Numbered from the stretch's first letter, positions 38,136-47,025 are shown. The stretch: 64,000 nt of DNA from Paramicrobacterium agarici (GCF_002563955.1 NZ_PDJE01000001.1:1860001-1924000), one strand, 5' to 3'. Notes: generated by a model from the sequence alone, not told the origin. Program-made: numbers and translations.

Positions 38136-38202
38136 CGAACGCCCCGTGCTGATCCTGCTCCCTCCGTCTGAGACGAAGCGAGCAGGCGGCACGGGGCGTT
38201 CG
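38136..38202 (+). other. long hairpin covering the yaaA start codon and 3' end of the atp operon
   Basis: CGAACGCCCCGTGC (38136-38149) pairs perfectly with 38189-38202. Inside it CCTGCTC (38154-38160) pairs with GAGCAGG (38180-38186), and CGTCT pairs with AGACG (38165-38169 with 38171-38175). The GTG start of yaaA (38146-38148) lies within the outer left arm. It may be the terminator of the atp operon overlapping the next gene, or a translation-control element for yaaA. Confidence 0.65.
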
Positions 38203-38886
38203 CTGTCGGTGGGCGCACTTCAGTACCGTGAGCTAGACGATCATCGGGACGCTCTTGTCGCCGCGCTCGTCGAGCTCGCGCAATCGCCCGAGAAGATGAT
38301 CTCGGCGCTCAAGCTGGGGCCGAAGCAGCATGGAGAAGTCAGCGTCAATCTCAGCATCCTCGACTCTCCGACAATGCCGGCGATCGACAGATATACGGGC
38401 GTGCTCTTCGACGCACTCGACAGCGCCTCGCTCTCCGCGGCGCAGCGACGCTTCGCGGGGCGCCATGTCGCCATACACTCGGCGCTGTTCGGTCTCGTGC
38501 ACGCTCTGGATCCGATTCCCGCGTACCGTCTCTCGCATTCTTCGCGCATTCCCGGCCTTTCACTCAAGAAGCACTGGCGCGCCGCGATTCGCGGGATTCT
38601 CGCCAGTCGCGACGACCTCATCATCGACATGCGGTCTGAAGGCTACGTCGAGTTGGGAACGGCTCCGGATCGCGTCGGATCGCATTACGTTCGCGTACTG
38701 ACGGAGGGTTCTGACGGGACGCGCCGCGCTCTCAACCACTTCAACAAGAAGGCCAAGGGCGAGTTTGCTCGGGCCTTGATCCGCTCAGAGACCGACTTCG
38801 CCGATATCGAGGAGCTTCGCGCCTGGGCGCGCGAGGCAGGCTTTCGTCTCGAACCCCAGGCCGACTCCGTCGCGCTCGTCGTGTGA
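38146..38886 (+). CDS. yaaA: YaaA family peroxide-stress protein
   Basis: This 246-aa member of the DUF328/YaaA family protects E. coli against peroxide by limiting free iron, and structurally has a DNA-binding-like fold. The family N-terminus ILLPPSETK is intact, as are YTGVLFDALD and YVELG near residue 168. GTG 38146 is fixed by that conserved N-terminus. No ribosome-binding site is visible, because the start lies in a strong hairpin. It follows the atp operon by 30 nt on the same strand. Confidence 0.88.
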   Translation: MLILLPPSETKRAGGTGRSLSVGALQYRELDDHRDALVAALVELAQSPEKMISALKLGPKQHGEVSVNLSILDSPTMPAIDRYTGVLFDALDSASLSAAQRRFAGRHVAIHSALFGLVHALDPIPAYRLSHSSRIPGLSLKKHWRAAIRGILASRDDLIIDMRSEGYVELGTAPDRVGSHYVRVLTEGSDGTRRALNHFNKKAKGEFARALIRSETDFADIEELRAWAREAGFRLEPQADSVALVV

Positions 38887-38899
38887 CTTAGCCTGCACA

Positions 38900-39403
38900 C
38901 TAGGCGGCGACGAGTTCGTGCTCGAGCAGCCAGCGCTTGATCTTCACGCCCTGAGAACCCGCGAACCCGGTGACCTTTCCGCTGGCGGAGACCACTCGAT
39001 GGCTCGGAATGAGCAGCAGAAGGGGATTGGCGGCGACAGCGCGCCCCACAGCCCGCCCGCTACGCGTTCCCACGGCATTGCTGCCGAGCTCGGCGTAACT
39101 GATGACGGAGCCGTAGGGGACGAGACTGAGGCCGTCCCATACAGCGCGCTGAAATGCCGTTCCGTTCGCCGAGACGGGAACGCTGAAGTCGCGACGCGCG
39201 CCGTCGAAGTACTCGCACAGCTGGGCTGCCGCTTCATCAAGCACGTCGTTCGACCGGCGCGGGAGATCATCGTGGGGGAGGGCGCCGTCGTCTTCAACGG
39301 TGACGCTCGTCACGGTGTGGCCTTCGCTCGTGAGCTCGAGGCGACCGATGGGTGACGAGACGACGGCGAGGTACTCAGGGATGTCGAACGGTGGAGTTGT
39401 CAT
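38900..39403 (-). CDS. Ogt-type alkyltransferase homologue with Ser at the catalytic Cys position
   Basis: This 167-aa protein has the full Ogt architecture: an N-terminal domain (to about residue 80) and the C-terminal DNA-binding/alkyl-transfer domain (FQRAVWDGLSLVPYGSVISY, SGRAVGRAVAANP). The invariant active-site motif PCHRV reads IPSHRVV; residue 134 is Ser, encoded by AGC (39004..39002). Without the Cys it cannot be a classical suicide methyltransferase. It may act like alkyltransferase-like (ATL) proteins, which bind O6-alkylguanine and recruit nucleotide excision repair. It could also be an inactive relic, but the frame is intact and it has a leaderless-type promoter. Confidence 0.85.
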   Translation of the reverse strand: MTTPPFDIPEYLAVVSSPIGRLELTSEGHTVTSVTVEDDGALPHDDLPRRSNDVLDEAAAQLCEYFDGARRDFSVPVSANGTAFQRAVWDGLSLVPYGSVISYAELGSNAVGTRSGRAVGRAVAANPLLLLIPSHRVVSASGKVTGFAGSQGVKIKRWLLEHELVAA

Positions 39404-39409
39404 GCCGGC

Positions 39410-39415
39410 ACACTA
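39410..39415 (-). promoter_or_regulatory. -10 box (TAGTGT), leaderless start of the Ogt-like gene
   Basis: TAGTGT on the minus strand is exactly 6 nt before the ATG at 39403, the same hexamer and spacing as the oxidoreductase gene at 7003. Confidence 0.45.
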
Positions 39416-39493
39416 TGCGCCGCGTCGACGCACCCGCGCAGCATTCACCGGTCATGTGGATCATTCCTCCGGAGGCACATCTGTGGACGGCGA

Positions 39494-39499
39494 TACTCT
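39494..39499 (+). promoter_or_regulatory. -10 box (TACTCT), leaderless start of the aldo/keto reductase
   Basis: TACTCT lies 6 nt before the ATG at 39506. Confidence 0.45.
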
Positions 39500-39505
39500 G
39501 GGTGC

Positions 39506-40468
39506 ATGGCAGAGATGACGTACCGCCCGCTGGGGCGCTCAGGACTCATGGTGTCGACGACGGGACTCGGATGCAACAACTTCGGTCGCGCGGGAACGGC
39601 CACCGAGACGCAAGAGGGCACAAACGCGGTCATCGGAGCAGCGCTCGACGCAGGCGTGAACTTCTTCGACACTGCCGATATGTACGGCAAAGAGCCGGGC
39701 CTCAGCGAGTCGCTCATGGGAAACGCGCTCTCCGGTCGGCGGGACGAGGTTGTGCTCGCCACCAAATTCGGTCACGCGAATGCTGACGTCGGGCTTCCCT
39801 CGTGGGGCGCGAAAGGATCGCGGCGGTACATGCGCCTTGCCGTCGAAGCATCGCTCCGCCGACTTCAGACGGAGTGGATCGACCTCTACCAGCTTCACAC
39901 TCCCGATCCGATCACGCCCATCGGAGAGACGCTCAGCGCGCTCGACGAGCTCATCGTCGAAGGAAAGGTGCGCTATGTCGGCCACTCGAATCTCGCTTCG
40001 TGGCAGGTCATCGACGCAGACCGTACCGCTGAGCTGCGTGGCCACAGCCGGTTCATCTCGGCACAGAATGAGTACAATCTCAACACTCGAGACGCGGAGC
40101 GAGAGCTGCTGCCCGCCGTTCGTCACGCGGGTCTCGGTTTTCTGCCGTACTTTCCATTGAACAACGGCCTGTTCACGGGCAAGTTCACCCGTTCCGGTGG
40201 CCCCCAAGACACGCGGATCATGCGGCAGCGGCGGCACGTGATCGAGAACGCGCCCTGGGACGCCATAGACCGTTACCAGCGATTCTGCGATGAGCGTGGA
40301 GTCACCATGCTGCAGGCGACGTTCGCCTGGCTGCTCGCACAACCCGCGCTGGTGAGCGTCATCGCGGGGGCAACGAAGCCCGAGCAGATCAGGCAGAACG
40401 CGGATGCTGCCACAGCGTGGCAGCCGTCGCCGGACGACATCGCGGAGATCTCGCAGATCTTCGCCTGA
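39506..40468 (+). CDS. aldo/keto reductase
   Basis: This 320-aa NADPH-dependent TIM-barrel oxidoreductase is cytoplasmic. Family motifs are GVNFFDTADMYGKEPGLSES (catalytic Asp and Tyr), VVLATKFGH (catalytic Lys), DLYQLHTPDP (catalytic His) and VSVIAGATKPEQIRQN near the end for cofactor phosphate. The physiological carbonyl substrate is unknown. It has a leaderless promoter and stands upstream of a TetR/ABC operon. Its end lies 10 bp from the palindrome that probably controls that operon. Confidence 0.92.
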   Translation: MAEMTYRPLGRSGLMVSTTGLGCNNFGRAGTATETQEGTNAVIGAALDAGVNFFDTADMYGKEPGLSESLMGNALSGRRDEVVLATKFGHANADVGLPSWGAKGSRRYMRLAVEASLRRLQTEWIDLYQLHTPDPITPIGETLSALDELIVEGKVRYVGHSNLASWQVIDADRTAELRGHSRFISAQNEYNLNTRDAERELLPAVRHAGLGFLPYFPLNNGLFTGKFTRSGGPQDTRIMRQRRHVIENAPWDAIDRYQRFCDERGVTMLQATFAWLLAQPALVSVIAGATKPEQIRQNADAATAWQPSPDDIAEISQIFA

Positions 40469-40477
40469 ATCGATTGC

Positions 40478-40495
40478 GGAGTGAGCGCTCACTCC
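40478..40495. promoter_or_regulatory. 18-bp perfect palindrome, probable TetR operator
   Basis: GGAGTGAGCGCTCACTCC is a perfect 18-bp inverted repeat centred between 40486 and 40487. It ends 2 nt before the TATGCT -10 box (40498-40503), so it covers the -35 to -10 spacer. This is the classic position for autorepression by the TetR protein encoded at 40510. Confidence 0.82.
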
Positions 40496-40497
40496 AT

Positions 40498-40503
40498 TAT
40501 GCT
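40498..40503 (+). promoter_or_regulatory. -10 box (TATGCT), leaderless start of the tetR-ABC operon
   Basis: TATGCT lies 6 nt before the GTG at 40510. Confidence 0.5.
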
Positions 40504-40509
40504 TCTGCG

Positions 40510-41094
40510 GTGAGCACAGCATCGAAGCGAGCGCGACCCATGGCGCCCGAACAACGTCGAGAGGCCATACTCGACGCGGTCATCCCCCTCATCTTCGCGC
40601 ATGGCCCGTCTGTCACGTCCAGGCAGATTGCCGAAGCCGCCGGCGTGGGGGAGGGCACGCTCTTTCGAGCGTTCGACGACAAGGACAGCATCATCACCGC
40701 CGCCGTCGAGAAGTACTTCGACCCCGAGAACTTTCGGGAGCGGCTCAGGCACATCGATCGCTCCCAGCCCCTGGAGAGCAAGCTCTTCGAAATCGTTCGC
40801 ATTCTGCGTGAACGATTCGACGGCGTCGTGCGGCTTGCCGGTCTTGTCGGCGATCCACGCGACCACAAACAGATATCGCACCGTCGCGTATACGCGGAAA
40901 TCATCGCCGAGATTCTCGAAGCGGACGCCGAGCGCATCACCTGGCCGCTCGAGCGCGTTGCCCACATGGCGCGCATGCTCGCGTTCGCATCAGCGATTCC
41001 GGCGTTCAACACGTGCACCGAGTTCTCTGACGACGAGCTCACGCGCATGCTTCTGTACGGCGTTATCGGACAGCATCCAGAGGAGAAGTCATGA
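40510..41094 (+). CDS. TetR/AcrR-family transcriptional regulator
   Basis: This 194-aa repressor has its helix-turn-helix at about residues 15-60 (REAILDAVIPLIFAHG, SRQIAEAAGVGEGTLFRAF). A C-terminal ligand-binding domain follows. GTG 40510 is set by the -10 spacing; no ribosome-binding site is visible. It overlaps the first ABC gene by 4 bp (ATGA), so it is cotranscribed with the exporter it presumably controls through the upstream palindrome. Confidence 0.9.
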   Translation: MSTASKRARPMAPEQRREAILDAVIPLIFAHGPSVTSRQIAEAAGVGEGTLFRAFDDKDSIITAAVEKYFDPENFRERLRHIDRSQPLESKLFEIVRILRERFDGVVRLAGLVGDPRDHKQISHRRVYAEIIAEILEADAERITWPLERVAHMARMLAFASAIPAFNTCTEFSDDELTRMLLYGVIGQHPEEKS

Positions 41095-42836
41095 AGGCAA
41101 GCGCACTTGCTCACCTGCTGCGACGGTATCTCACCCCGCACACGCCGCTTCTCATCGGTGTCGTCATTTTCCAGTTCGCCCAAGCTGTCGCCTCACTGTA
41201 CTTGCCCACTCTCAACGCCGACATCATCGACGAAGGTGTTGCGAAAGGAGACACCGCCTACATCGTGCGCGTCGGTCTGCTGATGCTCGGCATCTCGCTT
41301 GGGCAGGTGGTGTGCTCGATTACCGCGGTGTACTTCGGCGCGAAGGCCGCGATGGCGCTGGGCCGGGATGTCCGCACAGCGGTTTTCGACAAGGTCGCGG
41401 ACTTCTCAGAGCGTGAAGTTGCGGAATTCGGGGCTCCATCGCTCATCACGCGTACAACGAACGACGTGCAGCAAGTGCAGATGCTCGTGCTCATGAGCTG
41501 CACGCTCATGGTCATGGCCCCCATTCTCGCCGTCGGGGGAGTGATCATGGCGCTGCAGCAGGATGTTCAACTGTCGTGGCTCATGGCCGTGTCGATACCC
41601 GTGCTCCTGGTCTTCGTGCTGTTCATCATCTCGCGCATGGTCCCGCTCTTCCGCGCGATGCAGCGACGAATCGACGCCGTGAATCAGGTGCTCAGGGAGC
41701 AGCTCACCGGAATTCGGGTCATTCGCGCCTTCGTGCGCGAATCGACAGAACGCGAGCGCTTCAACGTGGCCAACGAGAACGTCACGAACACGACTCTGCG
41801 CGCGGGACGCTATATGGCGCTGATGTTTCCCGTCGTGATGCTCGTGCTCAACGTGTCGAGCGTCGGGGTTATCTGGTTCGGGGCCTTCCGCGTTCAAGAC
41901 GGCGACATTCAGGTCGGTACCGTCATGGCGTTCTTGCAATACCTCATGCAGATTCTCATGGCCGTCATGATGTCGACATTCATGTTCATGATGCTGCCCC
42001 GTGCGGCCGTCTGCGCCGAACGGATCAGCGACGTGTTGAACACCGCGGGGAGCGTCGTCTTCCCGGACGCAGGTGAGAAGACGATGCCGCACCCAGGTCT
42101 CGTTACCCTGAACAGCGTCTCGTTCTCGTACCCGGGGGCGGACCAGCCGGTGCTTGACGGCATCTCGTTCACGGCAAAGCCGGGAACGCGCACCGCCGTG
42201 ATCGGCTCGACAGGCGCGGGGAAGACGACGCTCGTCGGTCTTCTGCCGCGGCTCTTCGATGCGACCGATGGACGCGTCGAGATTGGCGGCGTCGACGTCA
42301 CGAAGCTCGACCCCGACGTGCTGTGGAGTTCCATCGGTCTGGTTCCTCAGAAGCCGTACCTGTTCAGCGGCACGGTTGCCTCGAACCTGCGGTACGGAAA
42401 ACCTGATGCGAGCGATGACGAGCTGTGGCAAGCGCTCGAAACCGCTCAAGCGCGCGACTTCGTCGAAGCGCTGCCCGACGGGCTTGACTCTGCGATCGCA
42501 CAGGGCGGCACGAACGTCTCTGGCGGACAGCGTCAACGGCTCGCGATCGCCCGCGCGCTCGTGAAGCGTGCGGACATCCTCGTCTTCGATGACTCATTCT
42601 CGGCACTGGATGTTTCAACCGATGCCCGCCTGAGACGTGCACTGCGGCGGGACGCGTCGTCGGCGACTCAGATCATCGTCGCGCAGCGAGTGACCACGAT
42701 CACTGACGCCGATCAGATCATCGTGCTCGACAGCGGACGCATCGTGGGAACAGGAACGCACGATGAGCTTGTGGCATCGAATGCCACGTACCGCGAGATC
42801 GTGGAGTCGCAGCTCACAGTGGAGGATGCAGCATGA
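41091..42836 (+). CDS. heterodimeric ABC exporter half-transporter, degenerate-site subunit
   Basis: This 581-aa half-transporter has six membrane helices and a C-terminal ATPase. Walker A is GSTGAGKTT and the signature is NVSGGQRQR (canonical). The Walker B carries Asp instead of the catalytic Glu (LVFDDSFSALD), and the switch His is Gln (IIVAQRVTTI). These are hallmarks of the non-hydrolysing NBD in asymmetric exporters such as TM287/288 or BmrC/D. It overlaps both neighbours by 4 bp. The probable role is multidrug or lipid export. Confidence 0.93.
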   Translation: MKASALAHLLRRYLTPHTPLLIGVVIFQFAQAVASLYLPTLNADIIDEGVAKGDTAYIVRVGLLMLGISLGQVVCSITAVYFGAKAAMALGRDVRTAVFDKVADFSEREVAEFGAPSLITRTTNDVQQVQMLVLMSCTLMVMAPILAVGGVIMALQQDVQLSWLMAVSIPVLLVFVLFIISRMVPLFRAMQRRIDAVNQVLREQLTGIRVIRAFVRESTERERFNVANENVTNTTLRAGRYMALMFPVVMLVLNVSSVGVIWFGAFRVQDGDIQVGTVMAFLQYLMQILMAVMMSTFMFMMLPRAAVCAERISDVLNTAGSVVFPDAGEKTMPHPGLVTLNSVSFSYPGADQPVLDGISFTAKPGTRTAVIGSTGAGKTTLVGLLPRLFDATDGRVEIGGVDVTKLDPDVLWSSIGLVPQKPYLFSGTVASNLRYGKPDASDDELWQALETAQARDFVEALPDGLDSAIAQGGTNVSGGQRQRLAIARALVKRADILVFDDSFSALDVSTDARLRRALRRDASSATQIIVAQRVTTITDADQIIVLDSGRIVGTGTHDELVASNATYREIVESQLTVEDAA

Positions 42837-44806
42837 GCGACGCGAAGCGGAAAGGACCAGGACTCGCGCCAGGGCAGAAGGCGATGAACTTCGGGCCAAG
42901 CGCTAAACGTCTCATCGGCCGGCTGAAGCCCGAGGGCGTGAAGATCGCTCTCGTGGTCGTCCTGACGGTCATCAGCGTCGGTCTCAATGTTCTCGGTCCG
43001 AAGATCCTTGGCAACGCCACGACACTCGTGTTCGAAGGCAGCATCTCGCTGCAGATCCCCGAGGGCGTCAGCAAACAGCAGGTCATCGAGGGGCTGCGCT
43101 CAAACGGTCAGGATCAGCAGGCCGACATGATGTCGAGCATGACGCTGACGCCTGGTCAGGGCATCGACGTCGACGCTCTCGCGCGCACGCTCCTGCTTGC
43201 GCTCGCCGTCTACCTGCTCTCGTTCGCATTCGCTCTCGTGCAGGCGCTCATCCTCAACGGCGTCGTGCAGCGCACCGTCTACCGGATGCGCCAGGACGTC
43301 GAGTCGAAGATCCACGCCCTCCCGCTCAGCTACTTCGACGCCGTGCCCAGAGGCGAGCTGCTCAGCCGTGTGACGAATGACATCGACAATATCTCGCAGA
43401 GCCTGCAGCAGACCATGAGCCAGATACTCACGAGCCTGCTCACCGTCGTCGGCGTCGTGACAATGATGATCGTCATCTCGCCGGTGCTCGCTCTCGTCGC
43501 GCTCGTCATGGTGCCGATCAGCGTCGTCGTCACCGCGCAGATCGCCAAGCGATCGCAGAAGCGGTTCGTTGCGCAGTGGAGGTCGACGGGCGAGCTCAAC
43601 GCTCAGATCGAAGAGGGGTACACGGGACACGCCCTCGTCAAGGTGTTCGGACGGCGTCGAGAGGTATCGCGTCGATTCCGCGAGAAGAACGACGAGCTGT
43701 ACGCCGCCAGCTTCGGGGCCCAGTTCATCTCGGGAATCATCATGCCGGCTATGACGTTCATCGGAAACCTGATCTACGTCGCGATCGCCGTCGTGGGCGG
43801 CCTCATGGTCTCGGGCGGAAGTCTTCCCCTCGGCGATATTCAGGCGTTCATCCAGTACTCGCGCCAGTTCACACAGCCGCTCGCACAGCTCGGATCGATG
43901 GCGAATCTGCTGCAGTCCGGTGTGGCGTCTGCCGAGCGCGTCTTCGAACTCCTGGACGCCGATGAGCAATCCCCAGATCCGCGACACCCGAGTTCGCCGA
44001 GGTCGGGTCAGGGTGAGTTGTCGTTCGAGGACGTCTCGTTCAGCTACTCCGCCGATGCGCCTCTCATCGAGGGTCTCACTCTCATCGCGCAGCCGGGCAG
44101 CACCGTTGCAATCGTCGGGCCGACGGGAGCGGGAAAGACAACGCTTGTCAACCTGATCATGCGATTCTACGAACCGACATCCGGCCGCATCCTCCTTGAC
44201 GGCGTGGACATCTCGACGATGACGCGCGATGAGCTGCGGTCGCGGACCGGCATGGTGCTTCAGGACACGTGGCTGTTCGAGGGGTCGATTCGCGACAACA
44301 TCGCCTACGGGAGGCCCGGTGCCACCGAGGCCGAGATTATGGATGCTGCACGGGCAGCGTACGTCGACCGATTCGTTCACGCGCTTCCCGACGGGTACGA
44401 CACAGTTCTCGGCGATGAAGCAGACAACGTCAGCGCCGGTGAGAAGCAGCTGCTCACGATCGCGCGCGCGTTCATCGCGAAGCCAGACATCCTGATCCTC
44501 GACGAGGCGACGAGCTCTGTCGACACGCGCACCGAAGTGCTCGTGCAAGAAGCCATGGCCGCGCTCAGGGCCGATCGCACGAGTTTTGTCATCGCGCACC
44601 GGCTCTCGACGATCCGCGACGCCGACGTCATCGTCGTCATGCAGAACGGCCGCATCGTCGAGAGCGGAGATCATGATCAGCTGCTCGCGGCAGACGGAGC
44701 GTACGCAGCTCTGTATCGGTCGCAGTTCGAGGCCCCGCTCGATGAAGAGACCGCTGGCGACTCCCTCGCTGTCGATATCGCTGCGCCGGTCCCTCCACAG
44801 GCGTAG
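42833..44806 (+). CDS. heterodimeric ABC exporter half-transporter, catalytic-Glu subunit
   Basis: This 657-aa partner of the preceding gene has Walker A GPTGAGKTT, a canonical Walker B with Glu (ILILDEATSS) and switch His (VIAHRLSTI). Its signature is altered to NVSAGEKQL in place of LSGGQ. The two proteins thus complement each other to give one consensus and one degenerate ATP site. An insertion of about 60 residues after the first helix (around SLQIPEGVSKQQVIEGLRSN) would lie outside the membrane. It starts by overlapping the upstream gene (ATGA) and ends the operon. Confidence 0.93.
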   Translation: MSDAKRKGPGLAPGQKAMNFGPSAKRLIGRLKPEGVKIALVVVLTVISVGLNVLGPKILGNATTLVFEGSISLQIPEGVSKQQVIEGLRSNGQDQQADMMSSMTLTPGQGIDVDALARTLLLALAVYLLSFAFALVQALILNGVVQRTVYRMRQDVESKIHALPLSYFDAVPRGELLSRVTNDIDNISQSLQQTMSQILTSLLTVVGVVTMMIVISPVLALVALVMVPISVVVTAQIAKRSQKRFVAQWRSTGELNAQIEEGYTGHALVKVFGRRREVSRRFREKNDELYAASFGAQFISGIIMPAMTFIGNLIYVAIAVVGGLMVSGGSLPLGDIQAFIQYSRQFTQPLAQLGSMANLLQSGVASAERVFELLDADEQSPDPRHPSSPRSGQGELSFEDVSFSYSADAPLIEGLTLIAQPGSTVAIVGPTGAGKTTLVNLIMRFYEPTSGRILLDGVDISTMTRDELRSRTGMVLQDTWLFEGSIRDNIAYGRPGATEAEIMDAARAAYVDRFVHALPDGYDTVLGDEADNVSAGEKQLLTIARAFIAKPDILILDEATSSVDTRTEVLVQEAMAALRADRTSFVIAHRLSTIRDADVIVVMQNGRIVESGDHDQLLAADGAYAALYRSQFEAPLDEETAGDSLAVDIAAPVPPQA

Positions 44807-44878
44807 CACGCGACGAGGTTGTCCCCAGCGAGCCGAACGGGGGTGGCTCGTGGCGCACGGTGAGACGACACTTGCGCC

Positions 44879-46039
44879 ATGATCACAACCTCTCGCGTGA
44901 GCCTCTCCGCGCCCCATGAACTTCTGTCGTACGTTCCGGCACTCGTCGGGTTCCGGCCCAGCGACTCTCTCGTGCTCGTCGTCTTCCGCGATCAGAGTTC
45001 GTGTGGTGCGATGAGAATCGATCTCAGACCATTCCTCAACGACGAAACGATCGACGCCGCACTCGCGGCTGCACTCGACTCCGTCGTCAGAATCCCGCGC
45101 GCGACGGGAGTGCTGCCCGTCGTCTACACGACCGAGCGCTGTGCCGACGGCGGACGCATACCGCATGAGAACGTCGCGCGTGTGCTCGCGCCAGCCATCG
45201 AGAATCGCGGGCTCGCCGTCGTCGACATTCTCTGCGTCGCGGCCGATGCCTGGGGCAGCTACCTCGACGACTCGTGTCTCGGGCATGACCTCGCGCTCCT
45301 CGAGGATCCGCAAGGGCTTCCTGCGGGCAGCATTCTCGACGCGGACGCCGAGCTGACCTTTCCCCTGGTGGATGACGATGCATATGAGGCCTTTGCTCGC
45401 GCAACCGCCGCGATTGCTTCTGGCGACGCCGGCCCGGAGCCCGCAGCAGACGATGGCGCATACGCGATGGACGAGAGCGCGGATTTTCTCAAGGCCATGG
45501 CATCGTATGTCGAGGAGGGAGCTCACGTGCTCGACGCTGAGCTCGCCCTGATCGCGCATGTGCTCACCGTTCCGTCGATTCGTGACGTCGTCGCGTACAG
45601 CTGGGCATGGGGAATCGACGTGGGAACGCACCTCTGGAACAGGGTCTTCACTCCGGAGCAGTTCACGATCGACAGCGTCGATGACCCGTGGATGTACGCA
45701 TTCGCCGGTCGCATCGACGTTCGCCCTGACCCGGAGCGGCTGCGCGCGGCCATTCAGCTGCTGAAGCGGCTCTGCGCGTTGCAGCATCCTGATGCTCGCG
45801 TGCCCGGGCTGACGCTCATCAGCTGGTGCTATTGGGCCCTCGGCCTGAGCTCGTTCGCGCACGCGTGGCAGCGCAGAGCCGTCGAGACGGACGGAACGTA
45901 CGGTCTGGCCATCATCATGGGAATGATTCTCGACGCCGGTACGATCCCTGACTGGGCGTTCTACGACCCGCACGAGTTGACGAGCGCGAGCGAACACGCC
46001 GATGGTCCGAACGCCGACGCTGCTGGTCGCTCGATCTGA
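44879..46039 (+). CDS. DUF4192 family protein
   Basis: This 386-aa cytoplasmic protein belongs to an actinobacterial family with no established function. The diagnostic N-terminus is present (APHELLSYVPALVGFRPSDS, then LVLVVFRD). The C-terminal region is helical and acidic, ending near LVWCYWALG-like repeats seen as LISWCYWALGLSSFAHAW. No catalytic motif is evident. It stands 72 bp after the ABC operon and about 100 bp before the phosphatase gene on the same strand. Confidence 0.8.
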   Translation: MITTSRVSLSAPHELLSYVPALVGFRPSDSLVLVVFRDQSSCGAMRIDLRPFLNDETIDAALAAALDSVVRIPRATGVLPVVYTTERCADGGRIPHENVARVLAPAIENRGLAVVDILCVAADAWGSYLDDSCLGHDLALLEDPQGLPAGSILDADAELTFPLVDDDAYEAFARATAAIASGDAGPEPAADDGAYAMDESADFLKAMASYVEEGAHVLDAELALIAHVLTVPSIRDVVAYSWAWGIDVGTHLWNRVFTPEQFTIDSVDDPWMYAFAGRIDVRPDPERLRAAIQLLKRLCALQHPDARVPGLTLISWCYWALGLSSFAHAWQRRAVETDGTYGLAIIMGMILDAGTIPDWAFYDPHELTSASEHADGPNADAAGRSI

Positions 46040-46136
46040 CCGTGCGCCTCATGGCGCGTCAGCCCATGCGAAACCGGTACTATGGCACGCTAGGACGTTG
46101 TATCGCGAGCGTCTGGATCCAATCGAAGGGCGAGAC

Positions 46137-46952
46137 GTGTCAGAAGCCACCACGTTCACGGATTCACACGCCGTGACGGTGCGTGGAGAGAACCTCCTTC
46201 TCCGCTGGGGCGCCGTGACTCACGTCGGCCGAAAGCGCGAAGTCAACCAGGATGCTGTCATGGGTGCGTTTCCGCTCTTCGCCGTCGCGGACGGCATGGG
46301 GGGATACGCCGCAGGGGAACTGGCAAGCGCCGCCGTCGTCAAACACCTCACGGCCCTCTCCGAGTCGGGCTCTGACATCACGCACGATGGCATCGAGGCA
46401 GCTCTCCGCGACGCGATCGTCGACCTCTCCGGAGAAGAAGACATCGACGTGGGAACGGGAACCACGGTCACGGGAATCGGCTTCACCACGACGGCGGCCG
46501 AGCCGTTCTGGACGGTCTTCAACATCGGCGACTCCCGCGTCTATGTCGAACGCGACGGCGAGCTTGCTCAGGTAACCACTGACCATTCGGTTGTTCAGGA
46601 GCTCATTGCCATCGGAGCAATCTCACCAGACGACGCCGAGAACCATCCGCAGGGAAACGTCATCACACGCGCCGTCGGGTTCACCGACGACCCGATCCCC
46701 GATTACCTTCGGGCGCCGGTCGAAAAGGACACACGGTGGGTCATCTGCTCCGACGGACTCACGAAAGAACTCACCGACTACGGCATCCTGCACTTCCTCG
46801 AGCGCGGGTCAGATCCCCTGAATGCGGCAGAACTCATGGTCGAGGCTGCCGTTGAGAATGGCGGACGAGACAACGTCACGGTTCTCGTGCTCGAGGTCAC
46901 CGACGCCGCGTCTGTACCGACAGCGGACGCCGACTTGCCGTCCACAGACTGA
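46137..46952 (+). CDS. PP2C-family serine/threonine protein phosphatase
   Basis: This 271-aa cytosolic Mn/Mg-dependent phosphatase of the Stp/PstP type removes phosphate from Ser and Thr residues. Metal-binding motifs are VNQDAV, FAVADGMGGYAAGE, GDSRVYVERDGEL, WVICSDGLTKEL and GGRDNVTVLVLEV. There is no membrane anchor, unlike mycobacterial PstP. GTG 46137 has GAAGG 8 nt upstream. It sits directly before an EccC-like ATPase and has no protein kinase next to it, so its partner kinase must be elsewhere. Confidence 0.9.
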   Translation: MSEATTFTDSHAVTVRGENLLLRWGAVTHVGRKREVNQDAVMGAFPLFAVADGMGGYAAGELASAAVVKHLTALSESGSDITHDGIEAALRDAIVDLSGEEDIDVGTGTTVTGIGFTTTAAEPFWTVFNIGDSRVYVERDGELAQVTTDHSVVQELIAIGAISPDDAENHPQGNVITRAVGFTDDPIPDYLRAPVEKDTRWVICSDGLTKELTDYGILHFLERGSDPLNAAELMVEAAVENGGRDNVTVLVLEVTDAASVPTADADLPSTD

Positions 46953-47025
46953 CCCGACCCGGTCGTTATAGTCAGGACCCGCACACGCAGGGTCGGAGAC
47001 TCCTCGGTCATGATGTCGTGGACAC

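Noticed and set aside
44829..44850. Hairpin after the ABC operon (CGAGCC with GGCTCG)
   Set aside because: The arms are only 6 bp with no U-tract, too weak to call a terminator in this GC-rich DNA.
43100..45997. Open frame of 965 codons on the minus strand
   Set aside because: It runs antisense through the ABC transporter and DUF4192 genes, both with clear family motifs. Its translation is Arg/Asp/His-rich with no domain. It is a GC-bias shadow.
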